Shown here: piece by piece, positions 38,901 through 45,382 of the stretch
Layout: the number at the start of each line of letters is the position of its first letter
Numbering within the stretch: position 1 is the stretch's first letter
NCBI GenBank assembly: GCA_009692425.1
Contig: SHZF01000023.1
Coordinates: forward strand, 1 to 58,630
Origin: Myxococcales bacterium
GTDB lineage: Bacteria; Myxococcota_A; UBA9042
DNA length: 58,630 nucleotides
Direction: 5' to 3'
Program-made: the position numbers and the translations under genes
Notes under the pieces: model-generated
Databases searched by the model: none
What the model saw: the letters and a program-made list of their open reading frames with translations, nothing else
Told to the model about the DNA's origin: nothing

Positions 38901-39298
38901 GTGCCCGGCGCGACCGCAGGCAGTCGGTGCAGCACGTCCGCCGCGGCCACGGCCAGGCCACGCTGCTGCTCGGCCAGGGCGCGCCGTACGAGTTGCAGGG
39001 CGCGGTCCGGACTGGCGCGCGGGCCGTCGGCTTGGAGCGCGGCGATGGCCTGCGCGATCGGTACAGCCGTCACTTTCGGCGCTGGCGCGGACCTGACGCC
39101 GGGTTTCGGGCGCCGCCCGGGTTGGGGCGGGGCATCGACCTTGCGGGCCGACCAGGCCCACGCTTCAGGTGGCGCCACAGCGAGCGCAGTCGCCACGGCC
39201 AGGGCACAGGCAACTGCCGCAGCCGTCGTCGTGACGCGGGCCGGGGGCGCAGAAGACGCCGGGAGTGCCGGAAGTGCCGTGGGTGCCAAGCGGACCAT
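35996..39298 (-). CDS. Large exported TPR/HEAT-type protein
   Basis: 1100 aa. The start at ATG 39298 gives MVRLAPTALPALPAS followed by a hydrophobic segment (TTTAAAVACALAVATALAVA) that ends at EAWAW, a plausible signal peptide, so the protein is probably periplasmic. The rest is almost entirely Ala/Leu/Arg-rich helical repeats: TPR-like units in the first two thirds (DEDALATLRAAWKAFPGHRT, AEAYAEWLLSRADDATALEV, AEALAALATLRRLDPDAAEP) and HEAT-like units toward the end (NPVLRRDVGLALGAAGTEGA). It probably acts as a scaffold; partners are unknown. The in-frame extension upstream to 39538 overlaps its putative promoter and was rejected. Confidence 0.8.
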   Translation of the reverse strand: MVRLAPTALPALPASSAPPARVTTTAAAVACALAVATALAVAPPEAWAWSARKVDAPPQPGRRPKPGVRSAPAPKVTAVPIAQAIAALQADGPRASPDRALQLVRRALAEQQRGLAVAAADVLHRLPAVAPGTLLDAATLLGLGQDDPILRKLLQRAWMAARRGALARPVAEAYTDALLAAGDPDAARAVVQAALAAAPRGTRAALFDRLLATARLRGDLDTVLASLKAWHDPDAAVAAARLLQDAGQDEDALATLRAAWKAFPGHRTLQAAWLQLLQRLGLREELAAAVAEVVHLAPADPLPWLQVLDAHILARDEAAARGLIDDLARRFPRHDVLLEGLVDREQRVGDDAKRIQALFRALLDAAPAEAQYAEAYAEWLLSRADDATALEVLGRAGRGEDGKWRALERSAALLLAHGRIDAVRATAAHMQRLRPHEPAVARLYAQLDERSGRLQDAERRWLEVAALGPAPTAPDRVRAAEARQSLAALYRRMGVGPGRARTLAARLENGPLDLSGALLWLDLAGQQENDRSPTSDAQWLQLTQRVLTAFPMDPEVLQLAAVGRVQRDRPAEALAALATLRRLDPDAAEPHLLGLVEAALAQGDAAQTAAAEALLLVPGLDASTSVLLRLGDAHLRFGDPAGAGDLFRRAAAANRTDTRATARLAGFYRLTGAAAEEDRALRDIVLRATDADELDTAGQRLLTVALAAGRSAELVRWLDSVGPQHARREVIERFRLSAYDAWLRTAALDRAVGIDTVAPSPSPVADALASGDLASQVRALRQLSASHRAPPVALARQLLQSPNPVLRRDVGLALGAAGTEGAARLLVEALQQGEADDDVQRAWLVALAALPAVPGEEPALVSLLSRSDTGPLAAWVLARVGSAIALGEMDRQAGALRRDGGVLHLLALGHAAARHAGSRQQAAAVRTLIEVAAGVEAGEADCAREAAAVWALRAAASEAAGAALLGIAVRAKRASLVRMALALFGAPQAPTLDALAVSAGDGEALRDVRGRLVRRTLAPWLTVDRTTLATALQHGDSLIAAALEQAVLGRHDGAMFVARWCGQIADAVPVGSALAARCADAAGAEERRLGSLQQETRPGD

Positions 39299-39410
39299 CC
39301 GGATTCCTCGTGGGTGCCGCGCGTGCGGGCCCTTCGGTGCGGCGGGCGGGGCCGGACGCTGGAATTGAACGGCCGACGCGCCCCGGCGATTCCCGGTGCC
39401 CCGAGGTCTC

Positions 39411-39439
39411 AGGGTAGGGCGATGGGCGGACCGGCTCAA
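39411..39439 (-). promoter_or_regulatory. Putative promoter of the TPR gene
   Basis: On the minus strand: TTGAGC, a 17-bp spacer, TACCCT, giving a leader of about 105 nt before ATG 39298. Confidence 0.5.
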
Positions 39440-39474
39440 GGGCCAGCGCCAGAAGAGGGCTCCGACGTCGTAGC

Positions 39475-39663
39475 GGTGCGAGGCGGAGCCGGGCTGCGGC
39501 CAGACCTGGCAAGCAGCGGGCGCTCCGTGCCTGCGCACTCGGCCTGGCGCGCCTGCTGGTTGACCGGTTCGGGGCCCAGCAGGTGTGGCTGTTCGGTTCG
39601 CTGGCGTGGGGTGAGCCGGACGCGTCTGCCGACATCGATATCGCCGTCAAGCGCCCGCACGAG
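39475..39663 (+). pseudogene. MNT-type nucleotidyltransferase fragment
   Basis: A frame reads RALRACALGLARLLVDRF then GAQQVWLFGSLAWGEPDASADIDIAVK, with the GS-x10-DxD pattern of minimal nucleotidyltransferases (MntA antitoxins). The upstream part is broken by a frame change and a stop near 39470, and the downstream part ends after AVKRPHEVDT, where a copy of the 121-bp repeat begins. No HEPN partner gene is present. It is a remnant, possibly truncated by insertion of the repeat. Confidence 0.55.
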
Positions 39664-39670
39664 GTCGACA

Positions 39671-39791
39671 CCCCGATCCGCCGCCTTCGGCGCAGCTCTG
39701 CGTTGTTGCTGCGGAATCGGCGTTCGACGTACCCGGTGGACATTTTCACGCCGATTCCTTGCTCAGCCTTGATCTGCATCCGAATTCGGCG
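39671..39791 (+). repeat. 121-bp dispersed repeat, copy A
   Basis: Runs from CCCCGATCCGCCGCCTTCGG to ATCTGCATCCGAATTCGGCG. It aligns without gaps with copy D (48685-48805), at roughly four of five positions identical by eye. It shares its ends with copies B and C, although their middles differ. About 30 further bases after the right end (CGGTGGTGG...TTGGGG) are shared with copy D only. Confidence 0.9.
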
Positions 39792-39903
39792 GCCGGGAAC
39801 GGGCGTCGGTGGTGGATTTTGGGGCGGCAACCAGCTGGTTTTTTTGGCACGGAAGTGGGTGGTATCGTCACTGGCGCAAAGCCGTATCATCTTTGTCCGC
39901 GCA

Positions 39904-40582
39904 ATGACGATGGAATGTAGCTATCTAGGTGGCGTCGGCAACCTGACTACGAACACGACTGAAGCCTTTGCGGCCCAGGTGACATGGACGCGGAGTCTAA
40001 TTTCAATGAGATCATTCGAGCCGGGTACACTTGCCGTGTCCGTCACCGTCACGGACCAAGGCATCACGACGGTGGCAGGAGAACAGTGCGACCATTCGCT
40101 CGGGCCAAGCCAAGCGTGCACGCAGACAGCGTATCGCGGGCCGTTCAACAGAGATTCGTGGCTTGCCGTAGTTGACGACGCTGGCGCCGTCATTTGGACC
40201 GCACAGCAGTTGCGGGAAGCCAAGTATGATGATGTCTTGTTGAATGTCCAGATGGCGCCGATGGGCAGCGTAATCGTGTCTGGCGTACTCGTTCGCAGCA
40301 CAAGTGTTTGTTGCATTCGACGGCTCATGTCGTGTTGCTGTGTTTCACGCCCTGGGCAGCCACTGTGAGTGGGAGATTGTGAGGCTTTCCTGTGCGTTTC
40401 AGTTGCTGGGCGTACAAAAGGTGGCGGAGCGCCGGATCCCTCACGACTTTGTGAAGTTGCGGACTACCCTCATGCCCGACGGGCGCTTGGCGGTGGCGGG
40501 GTGGGTGAAGGACTACCACCTGTTCCGGCCGTGGACCCAGTTCCTCGACAAGAACGGGGTGATGGAGTGCCCGGCGAAGTAG
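39904..40582 (+). pseudogene. Relic of a secreted beta-rich protein, frameshifted
   Basis: From ATG 39904 the frame reads ECSYLGGVGNLTTNTTEAF, VTVTDQGITTVAGEQCDHSL and LAVVDDAGAVIWTAQQLREA, a beta-strand-rich style like delta-60 or propeller repeats. Near 40300 the sense moves to another frame (AQVFVAFDGSCRVAVFHALG ... DYHLFRPWTQFLDKNGVM) and ends at 40582. There is no signal peptide. The base composition of 39.85-40.45 kb is visibly more A/T-rich than its neighbours, which suggests foreign origin or decay. Confidence 0.5.
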
Positions 40583-40659
40583 GCGAGAAGGTGACCGTGC
40601 CGCAACGCGCGCCGGGGGTTGGAGAGCGGACCCCGCTCCACTGGCTGATTCTTCCTGGA

Positions 40660-40780
40660 CGCCGAATTCGGATGCAGTTCTCAGGGCCTGGGAGGCTGGC
40701 GGTCAACGCGTGCCGCGGGCCCGTCGAACCGACAACTGGCGACGGCAACGACGCAATGCGCCCAACGTCGGGGATCGGGG
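40660..40780 (-). repeat. 121-bp dispersed repeat, copy C
   Basis: Read on the minus strand from CCCCGATCCCCGACG (40780) to ACTGCATCCGAATTCGGCG (40660), exactly 121 bp. Closest to copy B: both have CGTCGTTGCCGTCG, GGTTCGACG, ACGCGTTGACCGCCA and CCTCC in register. It lies immediately downstream of the znuB-like stop (40785). Confidence 0.9.
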
Positions 40781-40784
40781 ACGG

Positions 40785-41645
40785 CTACTCCCGCCGCCCC
40801 CGCACTGCACCCACGGCCCACCCCAGCGCCGCCACCACGACCGCCACCAGCGCCTGCGCCGCACCCACCGGCAGGCGCCAGCGCCACGCGACCACATACC
40901 CCGCAAAGCCGCACGCAGCGCCCACACAGCCCGCGGCCAGCAGCGCCCAGGGCACGTTCGGCGTCAGGCGCAGCACCGTCAGCGCTGGCAGGATCGTGAA
41001 CGCGAACACCGGCAGGGCGCCCAGCGTGCGCGTGGTCACCGCGACCGCCAGCGCGAGCGAGCCGACCAGCACCAGTTCGAGCGCTAGCACGGGCAAGCCG
41101 CGCACTCGGGCGCCGTCTTCGTCGAGCACGACCTGCACGAAGCCGCGCTGCAGCCAGGCGTGCACCAGCAAGATGGCGCTGGCCGTCCAGGCGAGGAAGG
41201 CCAGTTGGTCATCGGTAACCGCCACCGCGCTGCCGTGCAGCAGTTCTTCGATGTCGTGCAGTTCATGCACCACGCGCGTGCCGAGCGCCAGCACGCCGGC
41301 TTCGCACGCCAGGTAGGTCCAGCCAAGCAGCGCGTCGCGTTGGCGGCCACCCAGCGCGCGCCCGACCGTCACCGCGAGCACGACGCCCGCCGTCGCGACC
41401 GTGGCACCGAGCGTTGGGCTGGCCAGCCCTGCCGGCACCCCCCAGGCCACCTGCAGCCACCAACTGCCGGCAATGCCGAGCCCCGCCGCCTGCGACAGCA
41501 CCGCGCTAAGGAACACCATGCGCCGCAGCACGACGTACGTGCCGACCACACCGAGCAGGCCGCCCGCGACGGCACCGGCCAGAGCGGGCGCCCGGAACAA
41601 GTCCCATGCGGCGAAGAACTCGGCCAGCGCCGGCGCGTCGGTCAT
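40785..41645 (-). CDS. znuB: Zinc/manganese ABC transporter, permease
   Basis: 286 aa with about eight hydrophobic helices. ABC-3 (ZnuB/MntB) permease: AGGLLGVVGTYVVLRRMVFL followed by LSAVLSQAAGLGIAG near residues 30-60, and in the C-terminal half LALAVAVTTRTLGALPVFAF with LPALTVLRLT. The long soluble loop around residues 100-150 (DALLGWTYLACEAGV, HELHDIEELLHGSAVAVTDD) matches the HDLEELLFG-type segment of the family. Its ATG overlaps the znuC stop (ATGA 41642-41645). Last gene of a five-gene uptake operon. The metal is zinc or manganese; the symbol is by analogy. Confidence 0.9.
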   Translation of the reverse strand: MTDAPALAEFFAAWDLFRAPALAGAVAGGLLGVVGTYVVLRRMVFLSAVLSQAAGLGIAGSWWLQVAWGVPAGLASPTLGATVATAGVVLAVTVGRALGGRQRDALLGWTYLACEAGVLALGTRVVHELHDIEELLHGSAVAVTDDQLAFLAWTASAILLVHAWLQRGFVQVVLDEDGARVRGLPVLALELVLVGSLALAVAVTTRTLGALPVFAFTILPALTVLRLTPNVPWALLAAGCVGAACGFAGYVVAWRWRLPVGAAQALVAVVVAALGWAVGAVRGRRE

Positions 41646-42370
41646 GGTGTGACCTCGAGCGCCTGGCCGTAGCGTTGCCGGAACGCCGGGTGGTGCATCA
41701 CGTCGTGGCGCACGCCCGCGACCAGCGCGTCCTGATCGCGGTCCACCAGCAGCAAGTGCGTCGCGACCTGCAGCACCTGGTGCAGTTGGTGGCTGACGAC
41801 CACCACGCCGAGGCCGCGCCGCGCAGCCAGTCGCCGCAGCAGGGCAAACAGTTCGCGCTCGGCGTCCAGGTCCATCGCGCTCGTCGGCTCGTCGAGCACG
41901 AGCAGGCTCGGGTCGGCAGCCAGTGCGCGCGCCACCAGCGACCGCTGCTTTTGCCCCTCGGACAGTTCACGGAACTGGCGCAAGGCCAGGTCGCCGAGGT
42001 CGCAATCCGCCAGTGCGCGCTGGGCCTGGGGGGCCCGCGTGCGCTCCCAGAACGGCACCAGCACGCTGAACCCGCGCTCGCACCCACTGCGCACGAGGTC
42101 GAGCACGCGGCCGGGCACGCCCACGTCGAGTTCGCTGCGCTGGGGCACGTAGCCGATGGTTTGCGGCCGCCGCACCTTGCCCGCCAGTTCGCGGTGCAGC
42201 CCGAGCAGCGTGCGCACGAGCGTGGTCTTGCCGGCGCCGTTGGGTCCCAGCACGCCCCACACTTCACCCGCGCACACCGTCAGCTGGAGCGGCGGCAACA
42301 GCGCCGTTCGGCCGTGGCCGATGCGCACCGCACTCGCTTGCAGCAGGGGCGTGGTGGGGGAGGCGGTCAC
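41642..42370 (-). CDS. znuC: Zinc/manganese ABC transporter, ATP-binding protein
   Basis: 242 aa. Walker A GPNGAGKT, Q-loop IGYVPQRSELD, signature LSEGQKQRSLVARALA and Walker B LLVLDEPTSAMD, then the switch His in VVVSHQLHQV. The family-specific QRSELD after the Q-loop fits metal-chelate importers. The start is GTG 42370, which overlaps the znuA stop (GTGA); the frame upstream is shadow. It energises ZnuB on the inner face of the membrane. Confidence 0.92.
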   Translation of the reverse strand: MTASPTTPLLQASAVRIGHGRTALLPPLQLTVCAGEVWGVLGPNGAGKTTLVRTLLGLHRELAGKVRRPQTIGYVPQRSELDVGVPGRVLDLVRSGCERGFSVLVPFWERTRAPQAQRALADCDLGDLALRQFRELSEGQKQRSLVARALAADPSLLVLDEPTSAMDLDAERELFALLRRLAARRGLGVVVVSHQLHQVLQVATHLLLVDRDQDALVAGVRHDVMHHPAFRQRYGQALEVTP

Positions 42371-43305
42371 GGCTGGAGCGCCCCGTACAGGTCGTCCGCC
42401 AACGCCAGCAGCCACGCATCGTAGCGCTGCCTGGCATCGATGCGCACGCCGCCGGCGGCAATCACGAGCCGCGCCTTGGCGAGGTCGGCGACGGTGCGGG
42501 CGGTCGCAGCCGGATAGAACTCCTCTTGCAGCAGTACGCGCACGCCGTCGGCCTTGGCCCGGCGCAGCACCTCGGCCATGTGTGCCGGGTCGGGCGGGAT
42601 GCCGGGTTTGGGTTCGAGCGTCGCCACCAGCCGCAAGCCCAGCCAGCGCAGCAGGTAGGGCCACGAATCGTGGTAGGTGATGACCGCGCGCCGCTCTGCC
42701 GGCAACTTGCCGAACCGCGCGACCTGCGTCAGCGCGAACACGCCAAGCCGCGCGGCCACGGCCTGGGCGTTGGCCTGGTACGCGGCGGCATGGTCGGGGT
42801 CGAGGCGGGCGAGCGCGGCGCCCAGCGCGGTGGCGACCAAGGCGCCATTGCGCGGGTCGTACAGGGAATGCGGGTTGCCGCCCGGGTGCACGTCGCCCTG
42901 GCTGCGATCGACGGCGACCTGCGGGCCTGGCAGCGGCGTGATGGCCCAAGCTGCATCGAAGTAGCCTGCGCCGCCGCGCTGTACTTGAGGGTTGCGCGCC
43001 TGCAGCAGCAGCGCCGGGAGCCAGCCGGCTTCGAGGTCGAGGCCTTGCAACACGACGAGGTGGGCACGGTTGAGCCGCAGCACGAAATCGGGGCGCGCAT
43101 CGACGAAGTGGGGGTCCTGGCGCGGCGACGCGAGCGCCGTCACGTCGGCGTAGGGGCCGGCGACTTCCTGGGCGATGGCGGCAAGCGTCGGCACGGTGGC
43201 GACCACGCGCAATGGCTCGGCATGGGCTGTCGCGCTGAGGCTGGCAGCGCTCAGGCCGGCAGCGCACGCGAGAAGCCCGCTCACGACCCGGTGGATGCAA
43301 TCCAT
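42367..43305 (-). CDS. znuA: Zinc/manganese ABC transporter, substrate-binding protein
   Basis: 312 aa. Sec signal peptide (LLACAAGLSAASLSATAHA), then a cluster A-I binding protein: VVATVPTLAAIAQEVAGP, RQDPHFVDARPD with ligand His66, HPGGNPHSLYDP (His140/His146), VITYHDSWPYLLRWLGL with a third His and LLQEEFYP with the acidic ligand region. A His-rich loop, typical of zinc-specific ZnuA, is absent, so manganese cannot be excluded. The outer-membrane protein gene lies 13 bp upstream. Confidence 0.92.
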   Translation of the reverse strand: MDCIHRVVSGLLACAAGLSAASLSATAHAEPLRVVATVPTLAAIAQEVAGPYADVTALASPRQDPHFVDARPDFVLRLNRAHLVVLQGLDLEAGWLPALLLQARNPQVQRGGAGYFDAAWAITPLPGPQVAVDRSQGDVHPGGNPHSLYDPRNGALVATALGAALARLDPDHAAAYQANAQAVAARLGVFALTQVARFGKLPAERRAVITYHDSWPYLLRWLGLRLVATLEPKPGIPPDPAHMAEVLRRAKADGVRVLLQEEFYPAATARTVADLAKARLVIAAGGVRIDARQRYDAWLLALADDLYGALQP

Positions 43306-43318
43306 CTCTGACCTCCCC

Positions 43319-44545
43319 CTACCACGGATGCGCGGCGTGGTCGCCGGTGAACACCTCGAGCGCAAGCACCGTGCCGTACTGCCAGGCTCCGGCTCGCGCC
43401 GGGCCGTCCAGCGCACCCGTGGCCGGCGCCGAGCGCGCCAGGTGGGCCTGCAGGCGCAGGCGCGAGAACTCGGTTGGCTTCCACGCCAGCAGCGCCGTGT
43501 GCCGTCGCTCGCTCCACGCGCTGCCAACGTTGTCGTTCGCTTCGATGAATTCGGCGCGGACGCCCGCTTCCCAGCGCGGGTCGATGCCGACGATGAATTG
43601 GGCCGCGCCGCCCAGCAGTCCGGCGTCGGCGTGTGTGCCGGACGTTTCGGCGTGCCCGTGGGGCGGCGGCGCGACGCGGAGCGCCTCGACCAGCAGCGCG
43701 GCGAACCGGCGCTCGGGGTCGCCCAACGGGCGCCAGCGCAGCAGCAGATCGGTGGCGGTGAGCAGCTTGGCGTCGTCATGGGGTTCGCCGGGCACTCTCG
43801 CGGGCGCGCCGCCAGGTTGGGCCCACGGTTCGCCGCGCAGCGCGCCAAGCTGGCCCGCCACGCCAAACTGCACGCCCCAGTCGTCGCCCAGCGAGACGAA
43901 CTGCTTGACCTGGAGCGTCGCCAGGGCGTCGTCCACGCTGCCGATGACCCCGCCGCTACCGTGCCCGCCCGCCGCGTCTTCTCGTTCCGCGCCGGCCGCC
44001 GCCGTGCCCGCCAGCGCGACCTCGCACGACCACGGCAACGGCGCCAGCCACGATGCGAGAAGCCCGAGCGCGCGGCCGCCTTCGCCGCCATAGACCCGGC
44101 CCAGGTGAAGCGGTTGGTCGACGAAATGCCACGCGTGCAGGTGCTGGCCATTCAGACGCCCGACCGGCAGCAGGAACTGGCCGACCTTGAGTTGCAGGCT
44201 CGCCGGCAGCGCGGTGGTCTGGGCGAAGGCCTCCTCGATCTCGACGCCGCCGGCCGTGAACACGGCGACGCCCGTGAAGTGGAAGTACGGATCGACGTGC
44301 GCCGTGCTCGTCCACTCCAGGCCCTGCAGCGTCAGGCCCGAACGCAGGGGGTCGTGGCCACCGGTCTGGCTGGGCGCAGCGCTCGAGAACCACGCGCCGG
44401 CCAGGTCGAGGATCAGCGATTGCTGCAGGAACGCACCCCGGCCCGGCGCGGCACCGGCACCCTCCTGGGCGCTGGCACACGGCGCGATCAGCAACCCAGA
44501 CAGGGCCAGCAGCAGGCGCGTGCGAATCAGGGTCGAAAGACTCAC
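43319..44545 (-). CDS. Outer-membrane beta-barrel protein of the metal operon
   Basis: 408 aa. Start GTG 44545; signal peptide IRTRLLLALSGLLIAPCASA. The mature part shows amphipathic strands, aromatic girdles (VDPYFHFTGVAVFTAGGVEI, LQLKVGQFLLPVGRLNGQHL) and a terminal strand ending in aromatic/hydrophobic residues, like porins of the phosphate-selective or DUF-type families seen in Myxococcota. The phrase GQFLLPVGRLNGQHLHAW is typical of such barrels. Position between the His-rich protein and znuA suggests it lets metal ions cross the outer membrane; this is inference from context. Confidence 0.7.
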   Translation of the reverse strand: MSLSTLIRTRLLLALSGLLIAPCASAQEGAGAAPGRGAFLQQSLILDLAGAWFSSAAPSQTGGHDPLRSGLTLQGLEWTSTAHVDPYFHFTGVAVFTAGGVEIEEAFAQTTALPASLQLKVGQFLLPVGRLNGQHLHAWHFVDQPLHLGRVYGGEGGRALGLLASWLAPLPWSCEVALAGTAAAGAEREDAAGGHGSGGVIGSVDDALATLQVKQFVSLGDDWGVQFGVAGQLGALRGEPWAQPGGAPARVPGEPHDDAKLLTATDLLLRWRPLGDPERRFAALLVEALRVAPPPHGHAETSGTHADAGLLGGAAQFIVGIDPRWEAGVRAEFIEANDNVGSAWSERRHTALLAWKPTEFSRLRLQAHLARSAPATGALDGPARAGAWQYGTVLALEVFTGDHAAHPW

Positions 44546-44711
44546 GAGGGCCTCGCGGGGGGCGCACGCCGGGTTTGCCCGGGCGGTCCGACGCAGCGTC
44601 CACCGCGCTGAAGCGGGGGTGCGGCACGGCAGGTTCAGCCGAAGAAGTAGCAGATGTGGCGGCAGGTTCCCGCGCGGCCAAGGCAGGCGCGCACGGGAGA
44701 CGACGGGATCG

Positions 44712-45179
44712 CTAGACCGGCGGCGACGACTTTGGCGCGTACGCCAAGACGGGCGCTGGCGCACGCGTACTGGTGGCCGGTGCAAAGGCCGCGACGGCGT
44801 GGGCACGGCCATTGGCGAGATGGGCGAGTTCGGCGGCTGCGGCCGGGGCCAGGCGTTCGCGCAGCAGGAGCGCGACCGCACAGTGGTCGTGCGCGTGGGC
44901 GGCGGGCATGGACGAAAATGCGGCGGGCATGGGCGCAAAGTGGTCGCCTGCGGTGGGTGCCGCCGGCGCAGCCGTGCCCTGGGCGGCGGCGTGTGCGCTC
45001 GGGCCCGGCCGGTCGCGGCGATCCTCGGCGTCGTGATGCTCGGCGTCGTGCACCCACTGCCCGTGGGCCGCGCACGACTCATGTTGCACGATCAGCCAAT
45101 GCGCAGCGGCCGCCCCGTGGGTGCCCAGCAGCACGAGCGCGCTGGCGGCAAGAACGGTGGGGTGCGGGCGCCGGAGCAT
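44712..45179 (-). CDS. His-rich exported protein, first gene of the metal-uptake operon
   Basis: 155 aa. A hydrophobic N-terminus (TVLAASALVLLGTHGAAAAH) looks like a signal peptide or anchor. The mature part has many histidines: HESCAAHGQWVHDAEHHDAE and SMPAAHAHDHC, flanked by Ala/Pro-rich linkers. Such proteins bind zinc or copper in the periplasm and occur beside ZnuABC homologues. It starts the operon (His-rich, barrel, znuA, znuC, znuB), with a 166-bp gap to the barrel gene. It resembles DUF2946-like proteins in layout. The exact role, chaperone or buffer, is inferred. Confidence 0.7.
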   Translation of the reverse strand: MLRRPHPTVLAASALVLLGTHGAAAAHWLIVQHESCAAHGQWVHDAEHHDAEDRRDRPGPSAHAAAQGTAAPAAPTAGDHFAPMPAAFSSMPAAHAHDHCAVALLLRERLAPAAAAELAHLANGRAHAVAAFAPATSTRAPAPVLAYAPKSSPPV

Positions 45180-45188
45180 GAGTCGTGC

Positions 45189-45217
45189 AGGGTAGGGCCG
45201 AGGGGTGCGGGCGTCAA
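45189..45217 (-). promoter_or_regulatory. Promoter of the metal-uptake operon
   Basis: Minus strand: TTGACG, exactly 17 bp, TACCCT. The -10 box ends 9 bp before ATG 45179, so the transcript would begin within a few bases of the start codon. No clear Zur-type palindrome is visible between the boxes. Confidence 0.65.
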
Positions 45218-45231
45218 TGCGGCCGTCATCA

Positions 45232-45352
45232 CCCCGACCCGCCGCCTTCGGCGCAACCCGTCGTTGCCGTCGTCGGTTGGCGGTTCGACGTAACCGGTGT
45301 ACGCGTTGACCGCCAACCTCCTGGGCCCCTAGAACTGCATCCGAATTCGGCG
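45232..45352 (+). repeat. 121-bp dispersed repeat, copy B
   Basis: From CCCCGACCCGCCGCCTTCGG to ACTGCATCCGAATTCGGCG, exactly 121 bp, followed by 26 bp shared with copy E (TTCGGGGAAGGTTGGC, then GGTGGATCC). It lies between the divergent-side promoter of the metal operon and the 3' end of the lysozyme gene. Confidence 0.9.
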
Positions 45353-45382
45353 TTCGGGGAAGGTTGGCTGGTGGATCCTAGA

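Noticed and set aside
39851-39867. A second sigma-54-like site, TTGGCACGGAAGTGGGT
   Set aside because: The -12 element lacks the required GC (TGGGT instead of TTGCT).
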